Of a stretch of DNA of 42,068 nucleotides, positions 32,624 through 40,541 are shown in pieces (within the stretch, counting starts at the first letter, position 1; each line of letters starts with the position of its first letter). The stretch is from DAIDKA01 sp049792815 (lineage in GTDB: Bacteria > Pseudomonadota > Gammaproteobacteria > Steroidobacterales > Steroidobacteraceae), in contig JBARBG010000176.1 of the NCBI GenBank assembly GCA_049792815.1, positions 1-42,068 on the forward strand, given 5' to 3'. Both the position numbers and the translations under genes were made by a program. Below the pieces are notes generated by a model. That model had not been told where the DNA came from. It did no database searches and saw only the letters and a program-made list of their open reading frames with translations.

Positions 32624-33946
32624 ATGATCTTTCTGACCAAGAAACACCTGTCACGCCGCACCGTCCTGCGCGGTGTGGGCGCCGTCGTGGCGCTGCCGCT
32701 GCTGGACGCGATGATTCCGGCGGCGGTCGCCTTAGGCCAGACTGCCGCGGCGCCGAAGATGAAAATGGCGTTCATCTATTTCCCGCACGGCGCGATCATG
32801 GATAAGTGGACGCCGAGCGGAGTGGGTCGCGACTTCAAGCTCTCGCCCATCCTGGAGGCCTTCGGGCCGTATCAGAAAGAGCTGGTCGTGGTGAGTAACC
32901 TGGGCAACCGCCCGGCCGAGAGCGCCGCCGTACACGCCATCGTGCCGGGCACCTGGCTGTCGTGCGTGCATCCAAAGGAGAGCCAGGATCCGATCGGTGG
33001 TGTCACGGTGGATCAGATCGCGGCGCAGCATCTGGGTCAGGACACCCCGCTTCCATCCCTGGAAGTCGCCACCGAGCAGGATGGCGGCGGCGGTGTCTGC
33101 GATCGCGCCTACGGCTGCAGTTTCTCGGGGACGATTTCCTTTCGTACCCCGACGACGCCGCTACCGATGGAATACAACCCGCGGAACCTCTTCCAGCGGC
33201 TCTTTGGCCGCGGTGATACACCGGCCGAACGAACCGCATTGGGCAAGCGCTACGACAGCGTGCTGGACATGGTGGCTGCGGACGCAGAGTCCATGCGCGC
33301 CGACCTGGGGCCCGCCGATCGGGTGGTGTTGAGCGACTACCTGGAGAGCGTGCGCGAGGTCGAGCGGCGCGTGCAGAAAATGGAGAGCCAAGACCTGTCG
33401 CATCTGAAGCTGCCGGAGGTGCCGCTGGGCATTCCCGAACAGTTCCCGGAGCAGCAGGCGCTGATGTTCGACATGATCGCGCTCGCGTTCCAGGCGAATC
33501 TCACGCACATCGCCACCATGACGATGGCGCATGAAGTGAGCAGCATGACCTATCCGTTCATCGGCGTGCCGGACGCATTCCATCCGATCTCGCACCACCA
33601 GGGTGATCCGACGAAGATTGAGAAGCTGATCAAGATCCAGGCCTATCACACGACGAAGGTCGCCGCGTTCCTGAAGCGTCTTGCGGACACACCCGATGGT
33701 GATGGCTCGCTGTACGACCATGCGATGATTCTGTACGGCAGCAACATGAGCAACAGCAATGCCCATGATCAGTATCCGCTGCCCACCGCGCTCGTCGGCG
33801 GGGCCTGCGGCAAGATCAGGGGCGGCCAGCACCTGCGCTACCCGGAGCACACGCCGCTCGCGAACGTGCTGCTCACGATGCTGCGCCGGGCCGGCATCCA
33901 GCAGGATCGGATCGGCGACAGCACCGGCGAAATCACGGAGATCTAG
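32624..33946 (+). CDS. DUF1552 Tat-exported protein, cassette B
   Basis: A 440-residue paralogue of the 25333 product. The twin-arginine signal is SRRTVLRG near residue 10, then GVGAVVALPLL. All family landmarks are there: FIYFPHGAIMD, LPMEYNPRNLF, VPDAFHPISHHQGD and LYGSNMSNSNAHDQYPLP. It differs from the A copy mostly in the segment before LPMEYNP, where A has CGGAGCYY and B has VCDRAYGCSF; each has a cysteine pair that may form a disulfide. ATG 32624 with AGAGG 8 bases upstream was taken over a TTG two codons earlier. Ends 3 bases before the ankyrin gene. Reaction unknown. Confidence 0.9.
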   Translation: MIFLTKKHLSRRTVLRGVGAVVALPLLDAMIPAAVALGQTAAAPKMKMAFIYFPHGAIMDKWTPSGVGRDFKLSPILEAFGPYQKELVVVSNLGNRPAESAAVHAIVPGTWLSCVHPKESQDPIGGVTVDQIAAQHLGQDTPLPSLEVATEQDGGGGVCDRAYGCSFSGTISFRTPTTPLPMEYNPRNLFQRLFGRGDTPAERTALGKRYDSVLDMVAADAESMRADLGPADRVVLSDYLESVREVERRVQKMESQDLSHLKLPEVPLGIPEQFPEQQALMFDMIALAFQANLTHIATMTMAHEVSSMTYPFIGVPDAFHPISHHQGDPTKIEKLIKIQAYHTTKVAAFLKRLADTPDGDGSLYDHAMILYGSNMSNSNAHDQYPLPTALVGGACGKIRGGQHLRYPEHTPLANVLLTMLRRAGIQQDRIGDSTGEITEI

Positions 33947-33949
33947 CTC

Positions 33950-35479
33950 ATGAAGTCCTGGGTCGGTCTTGCATTCCTCGCTGTCGCAGGCCCCGCGCTG
34001 GCCGCCGGCAGCGGCCCGTCGCTGGTAGCGCTCGCCGAAGCGGGCGGCCAGACGCAACCGGCGCTGGCGCTCATCGACCAAGGCGCCGACGTGAACGTGC
34101 CCTCGGAAGACGGGTCGACCGCGCTGCTGTGGGCCGCGCATCGCGACGACCGCGTGCTCGTCGAACGCTTGCTAAAGGCCCATGCGGATGCGAAGGCCGC
34201 CAACCGCTACGGCGCGACGCCGATGTCGGAGGCGGCGGCCTACGGTGATCCGGCGGTAATCGAGCTGCTGCTCAAGGCAGGCGCGGACCCGGATTTGGCC
34301 AATGCCGACGGTCAGACGGCGCTGATGGTCGTGGCCCATACGAGCAACGTGAAGGCCGCCGAGCTGCTGCTGCGGCATGGCGCACACGTGGATGCGACCG
34401 AAAAACTGCGTGGCCAGACGGCGTTGCATTTCGCGGCTGCGGAAAGCCAGCCGGCGATGGTGCAGGAACTGTTGAGCCATCGCGCCAATGCGAACGCGGT
34501 TTCGAAAATCGATCATGACCTGCGCCAGGTGAGCGCCGAACCGCGCATCGCATGGCGAGCGCCCGGTGGACTTACGCCGCTCCTCTATGCGGCGCGCCAG
34601 GGCTGTATGGAATGCGTGCAGGCGCTGATCGGGGCCAGGGCAGATCCGAACCTGAGCGATCCTGACGGTATCTCACCGCTCTTGATCGCGACGGAAAACT
34701 TCCACTTCGACGTGGCGGTTTACCTGATGAAGGCGGGCGCAAATCCCAATCACTGGGACTGGTGGGGTCGCACGCCGCTGTATGCGGCTGTCGACCTCAA
34801 CACCTTGCCCTACGGTGGCCGTGCCGACCGACCGTCACTGGATACGACGACGAGCCTGAAGATGATCGGGCTGCTGCTCGCTGCCGGCGCCAACCCGAAT
34901 GCGCAGCTGAAGCTCTTTCCGCCGTTTCGCCAGATCGGTTCGGATCGTGGCGCGGACCTGCTGTTGACGGTCGGCACGACGCCGCTCCTGCGCGCCGCCA
35001 AGGCCGGCGATGTGGAGGCGATGAAGCTGCTGCTGGCACATGGCGCGAAAGTCGATCTCGCAAACGGTCTGGGGATCACGCCGCTCATGGCGGCGGCAGG
35101 GCTGGGCTCGAATGAAATCGATACGCGCGGCAAGTATGTGACGGAAAAGGATGCCGTCGCCGCCATCGACCTGCTGGCGGCAGCGGGAGCGCAGGTCAAT
35201 GCCATCGATAACATCGGGCGGTCGGCCCTGTACGGGGCGGCCTATTGGGGCTGGAATGATGCGATCAAGTGCCTGGTGGGTCATCGGGCCGACCTCAGCA
35301 TCCACGACGTTCACGGTCGAACCGCGGTGGATATGGCAATGGGCCGCTCGGAGGGCCATGGCCGCGGCGGCTCAGGCAAGGTCGTCCACGAGGATAGTGC
35401 CGCGCTGCTGCAGCAGCTGATGGCGAGCACCAGGACGGCGGAGCGGCCGGCGGTGAAACCGGCGAACCAGTTGCTGTAA
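33950..35479 (+). CDS. exported ankyrin-repeat protein, cassette B
   Basis: A 509-residue paralogue of the 27621 product: signal peptide (1-19, ending ALA), then ankyrin repeats from DVNVPSEDGSTALLWAAHRD onwards. The same insert is found in the same place, again with CxxC (Cys219, Cys222 in QGCMECV), followed by DPDGISPLL where A has NPDGITPLI. Because the repeats of the two proteins line up in order they arose from duplication of the whole gene. The last 40 residues are glycine- and charge-rich. It is the last gene of the cassette; ParA follows after 30 bases. Confidence 0.88.
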   Translation: MKSWVGLAFLAVAGPALAAGSGPSLVALAEAGGQTQPALALIDQGADVNVPSEDGSTALLWAAHRDDRVLVERLLKAHADAKAANRYGATPMSEAAAYGDPAVIELLLKAGADPDLANADGQTALMVVAHTSNVKAAELLLRHGAHVDATEKLRGQTALHFAAAESQPAMVQELLSHRANANAVSKIDHDLRQVSAEPRIAWRAPGGLTPLLYAARQGCMECVQALIGARADPNLSDPDGISPLLIATENFHFDVAVYLMKAGANPNHWDWWGRTPLYAAVDLNTLPYGGRADRPSLDTTTSLKMIGLLLAAGANPNAQLKLFPPFRQIGSDRGADLLLTVGTTPLLRAAKAGDVEAMKLLLAHGAKVDLANGLGITPLMAAAGLGSNEIDTRGKYVTEKDAVAAIDLLAAAGAQVNAIDNIGRSALYGAAYWGWNDAIKCLVGHRADLSIHDVHGRTAVDMAMGRSEGHGRGGSGKVVHEDSAALLQQLMASTRTAERPAVKPANQLL

Positions 35480-35509
35480 TCGCGCGCATCGGAATAGGAC
35501 CATCAACCT

Positions 35510-36316
35510 GTGAACGATATCGGCGAGCCAAGCGTAGACGCGGTGACGGCGCCGCCGGCTGCGCCCGCAGCGCTGATGAAAATCATCGCCGTCACCAACA
35601 TCAAGGGCGGCGTCGGCAAGACCACCACGGCGGTCAACCTGGCCTACCTGTGTGCCGCGAGTGGCCGGGCGACGCTGCTGTGGGACCTTGATCCGCAGGC
35701 CGCCGCCACCTATACCCTCAAAGGCGAGCCCCGTGAACATGTTTCACCCAAGAAACTGCTCAGCGGCAAACGCGAGCTGCCCGAACTGGTGCTGCCGACG
35801 GGCTACCCGGGGCTGGACCTCCTGCCCGCAGAGCTCTCCTACCGCAATTTCGATGTGCACCTGAGTGAGCGCAAGCGACCGACGGAGCGCCTGCTGAAGA
35901 TGAGCAGATCCCTGCGGCAGAACTATTCGATGCTGTTTCTGGACTGCGCCCCCGGCATTTCACTGCTATCGGAAAACGTGCTGCGTGCGGCGGATGTGGT
36001 CCTGGTGCCGCTGGTGCCGAGTCCCTTGTCGGTGCGCATGCTGAAGCAGCTGCAGGAGTTCATCGCTGGCGAGGGCTGGACTGATCTTCTGGTCTTGCCG
36101 TTCTTCTCGATGGTGGATCGCCGCAGGTCGCTGCACCGGGATATCATCGCCAGCGCCCGGGAGCAGTTTCCGAGCATGCTCGCGACCGAAGTGCCGTACT
36201 GGAGCGAGATCGAACGGATGACCCTGCGCCGAGCGCCCATTCCTGCATTCGCGCCGGCCAGTCCGGCAGCGCAGATCTATCGGCTGCTGTGGGGCGAGGT
36301 TGCGGGGCGGATATGA
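35510..36316 (+). CDS. orphan ParA/MinD-family ATPase
   Basis: A 268-residue cytoplasmic P-loop ATPase. The deviant Walker A is KGGVGKTTT with Lys32 and Lys37; the Walker A' region DLDPQAAATYTL and the Walker B strand MLFLDCAPG are intact. Such proteins move or position plasmids, chromosomes or large protein assemblies by binding DNA or membrane in an ATP-dependent way. There is no parB or parS-like repeat nearby, so this is an orphan. The GTG at 35510 has only an AGGA-like site; ATG 35576 would trim a proline- and alanine-rich 22-residue tail and keep the fold. It may serve the cassette before it or be an unrelated passenger. Confidence 0.88.
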   Translation: MNDIGEPSVDAVTAPPAAPAALMKIIAVTNIKGGVGKTTTAVNLAYLCAASGRATLLWDLDPQAAATYTLKGEPREHVSPKKLLSGKRELPELVLPTGYPGLDLLPAELSYRNFDVHLSERKRPTERLLKMSRSLRQNYSMLFLDCAPGISLLSENVLRAADVVLVPLVPSPLSVRMLKQLQEFIAGEGWTDLLVLPFFSMVDRRRSLHRDIIASAREQFPSMLATEVPYWSEIERMTLRRAPIPAFAPASPAAQIYRLLWGEVAGRI

Positions 36317-36343
36317 TGGCCATGAGGTTGAAAAATCAAGCTC

Positions 36344-36377
36344 TTGACGGGACGCTGAGCGGCTTCTCTCCTATACT
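36344..36377 (+). promoter_or_regulatory. possible promoter upstream of the 36443 gene
   Basis: TATACT (36372-36377) is a good -10 box in the 126-base gap after ParA. A TTGACG (36344-36349) lies upstream, but the gap of 22 bases is longer than the usual 16-18, and the bases at the ideal -35 position (GGGACG) are weak. The first ATG after it starts the secreted-protein gene at 36443, with GGAGA as ribosome site. Start of a new transcription unit here is likely; the exact boxes are not. Confidence 0.3.
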
Positions 36378-36442
36378 TGTCCACGCATGAAGTCCACCAG
36401 CCGCGCTTTCGAACGAAGAGGGACGGCACAGGAGAAGCCACG

Positions 36443-37867
36443 ATGAATGCTCGATATCTGCCTGGTAAAGCTGCGGTCCTGATCGTGGCCACCTTTGCCG
36501 GCATGGCCCTGGCTCAGGCGCCGGCGCCGAGGGCGACCGCGACCCTGCCAGCCAATGGAAATCCGGTCCTGACCGGCCAGCCGGAGCCGCCGCCGACGAT
36601 ACTCACGCCGCAGCAGCGCGGGGACCCTGAAGTGTTCCCGCCCGGGGCTTTGCTGGCGTTCCAGCGACGCGAGCCCCCCAAGCCGGTTTCTGAGCCGCCG
36701 CCGCCGGGCGTCCAGCCGCTCGCGGTGGATATGTTCACGAGCAAGAACTTCTACAAGGACAAGGCCTCGTGGACGGATCCACGCTACTACCGCTGCAATA
36801 CCCCACGGGCGATGATCGAAGCGATGTGGGAGCGGGGACGGATGGGCGCCAATCCGCCGACCTCTGCCTCCTGGGGAAACTGCAAGATCGACTATCCGCG
36901 CGAGCGCATGGTCAGCCCCTATCCGTACAAGAGCGCCAAGGAACACTATGAGGCGCTGCTGGCCCAGGCCAAGGCGCACGGCGGTCCGACCGTCTACACC
37001 AAGGCGACGACACCCGACTGGGACGGCTTCTACATTCGCGATCCGGTGGCCACGGATTCGCCCGGCTTCACCGGCCCCGATCGCATGGTCGCAGGTCCCG
37101 GTCGTGGCGAGCGCTGGCAGTGGGGCGGCATCGAGCAGGCCTCGACGGTGGTGTCGCTGCTCACGCCCGAGTACCAGAAGCGCTATGTCCAGATGCTCTA
37201 TCACGAGACCGTGGACAACTCGAAACAGTGGAATGCCTCCATGTGCCTGCCGGAAGGCTTCATCCGCTGGTGGGCGGCGTCCTCGCGCGGCAGCAATTTC
37301 GAGCTGAGCATCACCCCGACCCGGGTGGAGTTCCTCTCCGGAATCGCCGACAACTTCATCCGCGAGGTGCTGATCGGCCGCGAACACGTCCAGAAGGTAC
37401 CTCAGTGGTACGGCGAGACGGTGGGCTTCTGGGACGGTGAAACCCTCATCAGCTGGACCGCCAATGTTCAGGGGTGGACCCAGCACACCATGTTCGAGTT
37501 CTCCAACAAGATGGAGACGGTGGAGACCTTCAAGCCCATCTATGACGCGAGCCACAAGCTCATCGGCCTGGATCACGAGGCGGTGTGGTACGACCCGGAT
37601 GCGTACCTGCAGCCCCTTAGGGTCAAGGAGCGCTATGTGCAGCGGGCCGCGGCGGGTGACCCGAAGGCGCGCTACACGTTCATCGAGTGCCTCTCGAACA
37701 TCAAGAACGTCAAGGGCCGGCCGCAGCAGCTGAGCAAGGGCGATCCGAATTTCATCGACTACTATGGCCGTCCCTGGGCGCAGAACTGGGAGAAGTGGTT
37801 CGAACAGGGTTGGGACAAGCCTGCCGACGGGGGCCCGCCCAAGGATGTGTTGGACCTCTTCAAGTAG
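36443..37867 (+). CDS. secreted protein of unknown function
   Basis: A 474-residue protein with a signal peptide (about 1-25, ending MALA-Q). I do not recognise a named family. The mature part begins with a proline-rich stretch and has four cysteines in RYYRCNTP, SWGNCKID, NASMCLPEG and FIECLSN. A run of WDGFYI, FWDGETLISWTANVQGW and VETFKPIYD recalls the 'W-x-GDTLVV' layout of a group of exported proteins common in acidobacteria and sphingomonads, but the match is weak. ATG 36443 follows GGAGA by 7 bases; an earlier ATG-like start at 36377 overlaps the promoter. It precedes the PQQ-type gene by 12 bases and is probably co-transcribed with it. Confidence 0.72.
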   Translation: MNARYLPGKAAVLIVATFAGMALAQAPAPRATATLPANGNPVLTGQPEPPPTILTPQQRGDPEVFPPGALLAFQRREPPKPVSEPPPPGVQPLAVDMFTSKNFYKDKASWTDPRYYRCNTPRAMIEAMWERGRMGANPPTSASWGNCKIDYPRERMVSPYPYKSAKEHYEALLAQAKAHGGPTVYTKATTPDWDGFYIRDPVATDSPGFTGPDRMVAGPGRGERWQWGGIEQASTVVSLLTPEYQKRYVQMLYHETVDNSKQWNASMCLPEGFIRWWAASSRGSNFELSITPTRVEFLSGIADNFIREVLIGREHVQKVPQWYGETVGFWDGETLISWTANVQGWTQHTMFEFSNKMETVETFKPIYDASHKLIGLDHEAVWYDPDAYLQPLRVKERYVQRAAAGDPKARYTFIECLSNIKNVKGRPQQLSKGDPNFIDYYGRPWAQNWEKWFEQGWDKPADGGPPKDVLDLFK

Positions 37868-37879
37868 GCGCGCCCGATC

Positions 37880-39505
37880 ATGTCAATCCAATTGGATCGG
37901 CTAATCCTGGTGCTGGCGGCCCTTGCCGCCAGCGTCGAGGTGGCAGCTGGCGCGACTTCCCCGCAAGCGGCCGACTGGCCGGCGTACAACCGGACCCTCG
38001 CCGGGGACCGGTACTCGCCGCTCGTGCAGATCACGACCGCCAATGTCGGGCAGCTCAAGTTGCGCTGCGCCTTCACGCTTCCGGAGGTAGTCTCGTTCCA
38101 GACCGGACCGCTGGTCGTCAACGGCACGATGTACTTCACTTCATTCGAGGGCTCATACGCAATCGATGCGGCAACCTGCAAGGAAAAATGGAGCCGCCAC
38201 GACAAGAGCGCCGGCCCGCCCGGGCTCGCGGTCAATCGCGGCTTTGCCTACCTCGATGGGCGGCTGTACCGCGGGACTGCTGATGCGCACGTGATTGCGC
38301 TGGATGCGGCAGACGGTCACGTGCTCTGGGACCGGGTGCTCCCGGTAGCAGGGCCGGGCATCTCCATTCCCATGGCGCCGATTGCCGCCAAGGGCCGCAT
38401 CTACGTCGGCAATGCCGGCGGAGATACCGTTGGGGTCACCGGGCACGCTTACGCACTGGATGCCCGAGACGGGCACGTCATCTGGCGTTTCGATGTGGTG
38501 CCCGAACAGGGGCATGCACGCGCCACCTGGACCAATTCACGGCTGCCGATATCCGGCGGTGCGTTCTGGACGTCCTTCACGCTGGATGAGGCCAGGGGCA
38601 TCCTCTTTGTTCCGGCCGGCAATCCCGCCCCCGACTTCGATACTCTGGATCGCACTGGCGAGGATCTGTATGCCGACTCGGTGATCGCACTGGACGCGGG
38701 CAACGGACGGCTCCTGGGCTACAACCAGCTCGTCAAACACGACAGTCACGACTGGGATGTGGACAGTGCGCCGACGCTTGCGACCACGCGCGACGGGCGC
38801 AGGATCATTGCCTCGGCCAACAAGGATGGCCTGCTCTCAATCCTCGACCGCTCGAAAATCGACCGCGCGCCGGCCTCGGGTGACCAGGCGCCGATCATTC
38901 CGCTGCTGTCACAAAGCCCGACGACCAGCCGCGAGAACGTCGACGTGCCGCTGTCGCGCGATCATTCGGTGCATTTCTGTCCGGGCATGGGCGGTGGGAC
39001 CGAATGGAACGGCGCCGCCTACAGCCCGCGTACCGACACACTGTTCGTCGGCGCGGTTGATTTGTGTGCTCACGTGCAATTGGTGCACGAGCTGACAGTG
39101 CCAGCGCCCGGTGAGGTCTGGTTTGGAAGCTCAGGCTCGATGGGGGACATGATCGACGCCCCAGGCACGGCTCGGGGCTGGGTGACCGCATTTGATGCCG
39201 AGAACGGGCATATTCGCTGGAAGCACCAGGCGGCCCATCCAATCGTGGCGGGTGTGACGCCCACCGGCGGGGGTGTGGTATTCGCCGCCGATCAAGCCGG
39301 CGAGGTGTTTGCGCTCGACCAGAGAGGCGGTCGCGTTCTATGGCAGGTCAGCAGCGGCCAGTCGATCGGCGGTGGGCTCGTGGTGTATGGCGCAGCCGGA
39401 CAGGAACTCCTCGGTGTCGCCTCCGGCATGAAGTCCGTCGCCCGTCCGGGAGGGGCCGACAAGAGTCAGATACTCGTTTACGGATTGAGCTCGGCCGCTC
39501 CCTAA
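37880..39505 (+). CDS. PQQ-type beta-propeller protein, quinoprotein dehydrogenase-like
   Basis: A 541-residue exported protein (signal peptide about 1-25) built of repeated tryptophan-docking blades, such as HVIALDAADGHVLWDR, YALDARDGHVIWRF and VFALDQRGGRVLWQV. The type I quinoprotein dehydrogenase signature KHDSHDWDVDSAPTL carries the family's Asp pair near the active site. The adjacent Cys-Cys disulfide found before VNRG in methanol and ethanol dehydrogenases is absent (the sequence reads GPPGLAVNRG), and no CxxCH heme motif is present. So it may be a soluble quinoprotein that passes electrons to a separate cytochrome, or a PQQ-fold protein that has lost activity. Its end overlaps the convergent gene by 4 bases. 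Confidence 0.85.
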   Translation: MSIQLDRLILVLAALAASVEVAAGATSPQAADWPAYNRTLAGDRYSPLVQITTANVGQLKLRCAFTLPEVVSFQTGPLVVNGTMYFTSFEGSYAIDAATCKEKWSRHDKSAGPPGLAVNRGFAYLDGRLYRGTADAHVIALDAADGHVLWDRVLPVAGPGISIPMAPIAAKGRIYVGNAGGDTVGVTGHAYALDARDGHVIWRFDVVPEQGHARATWTNSRLPISGGAFWTSFTLDEARGILFVPAGNPAPDFDTLDRTGEDLYADSVIALDAGNGRLLGYNQLVKHDSHDWDVDSAPTLATTRDGRRIIASANKDGLLSILDRSKIDRAPASGDQAPIIPLLSQSPTTSRENVDVPLSRDHSVHFCPGMGGGTEWNGAAYSPRTDTLFVGAVDLCAHVQLVHELTVPAPGEVWFGSSGSMGDMIDAPGTARGWVTAFDAENGHIRWKHQAAHPIVAGVTPTGGGVVFAADQAGEVFALDQRGGRVLWQVSSGQSIGGGLVVYGAAGQELLGVASGMKSVARPGGADKSQILVYGLSSAAP

Positions 39506-40494
39506 TCGGCCCAGCCGCTCTTGGTTCCATAGGGCAGCGTTGCGCCCATGGCCTCGACCGCGGCAATCTGCCCATGGTCGATCTTGAAGATCTCTCCGGC
39601 CTGCATGCTGGAGGCGGATCCGCCCAGCGGCAGGCTGTCGACGCCGGGCACATTGTAGATCTTGATCGTGCCCGATCCGCCACGGTGGTTGAACAGCGGA
39701 AACGAAAATACCAGCCCCAACTCTTCATCGACGATCTCGTGGCGGCGCGGCCACAGCCGCGTAATGAAGTCCATCACGTGCGTGTCAAGCTGATCGCTGC
39801 AGCTGAGCGTGCCGATGTACGCCATGGCGTCGTCCGCCTGCTTGGAGCCCAGCGGCACGGGCCACGGCACCGGCTTGGCGTTATGGGTGGTCTGGCCGCC
39901 ATTCTCACGGCGCACGCAATCATCGGCGAAGGGCGCGAGTTTCCCATTGGCATGCTCGATGGCTTCGAAATAGCTGTCGGCGATATTGACCATCTGCTGG
40001 CGCGGCAGGCGGTTGGCGACCGCCACCGGGGTGACGAACTCGGGGCGTGGGTTGGCCAGATTCCGCACTGCATCCGGGCGCAGGTTGCGGGCCAGCACCT
40101 GCTCGATCTCAGTGATTTGGCCGTTAACAATCTTCAGCCGCAGGGCAATGATCAGCGGCCGGTCGCGCTCCTTCATCACCCCGTAGAATCCGGCCTGGCC
40201 GGCGCCGACATCGATGGCATAGATACGAAAGCCAGTGGGTAGTTCGGAGGCGCCGATCCATAGCCCTTCGCTGCCCACCTTGAGGCGCGCGGTGTTTTCG
40301 GTGAATTTCACGTCCCGGTTCAACGGCAGACCACTCGGATCGTGGCGCACCAGCGCGGCGAGATACGCATCGATGATATGGGTCATGCAGGCCCGGTCAC
40401 ACGGCGGCGCAACCGCGCCGCCGATCGGGGCGGCGGATGCCACGGCGCTGAGCAGCAGTGTTGCGGCCAGCGCAAGTCTGAAGCGGTATGACAT
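39502..40494 (-). CDS. secreted protein with DUF8021/NTF2-like N-terminal half
   Basis: A 330-residue protein with a Sec signal peptide (1-22, ending ASAAP). The N-terminal half starts PCDRACMTHIIDAYLAALVRHD and continues with SGLPLNRDVKFTEN, close to the beginning of the 16174 product, then an NTF2-like strand LIIALRLKIVNGQITEIEQVLARN. The C-terminal half contains FADDCVRRENGG, PLFNHRGGSGTIKIYNVPG and FKIDHGQIAAVEAMGATLPYGTKSGW: the PWGxPCxR block of true DUF8021 is not clear here. A GGGGGA ribosome site precedes the ATG. It ends 4 bases inside the convergent PQQ-type gene. Probably a substrate-binding or isomerase-like periplasmic protein; function unknown. Confidence 0.75.
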   Translation of the reverse strand: MSYRFRLALAATLLLSAVASAAPIGGAVAPPCDRACMTHIIDAYLAALVRHDPSGLPLNRDVKFTENTARLKVGSEGLWIGASELPTGFRIYAIDVGAGQAGFYGVMKERDRPLIIALRLKIVNGQITEIEQVLARNLRPDAVRNLANPRPEFVTPVAVANRLPRQQMVNIADSYFEAIEHANGKLAPFADDCVRRENGGQTTHNAKPVPWPVPLGSKQADDAMAYIGTLSCSDQLDTHVMDFITRLWPRRHEIVDEELGLVFSFPLFNHRGGSGTIKIYNVPGVDSLPLGGSASSMQAGEIFKIDHGQIAAVEAMGATLPYGTKSGWAD

Positions 40495-40541
40495 GTGCTA
40501 TTCCCCCAATGACGGTACATCATAACCCAGCACACCTGGGG

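Noticed and set aside
22831..35479. A recent nucleotide-level duplication of the two cassettes
   Set aside because: The paralogous proteins differ at many positions and in linker regions, and gene order is shifted, so the duplication is old; no long identical DNA blocks were seen.
35480..36442. Plasmid partition locus or integrated element near ParA
   Set aside because: No parB, no iterated sites, no integrase, no att-like repeats and no tRNA were seen; ParA is only an orphan gene here.
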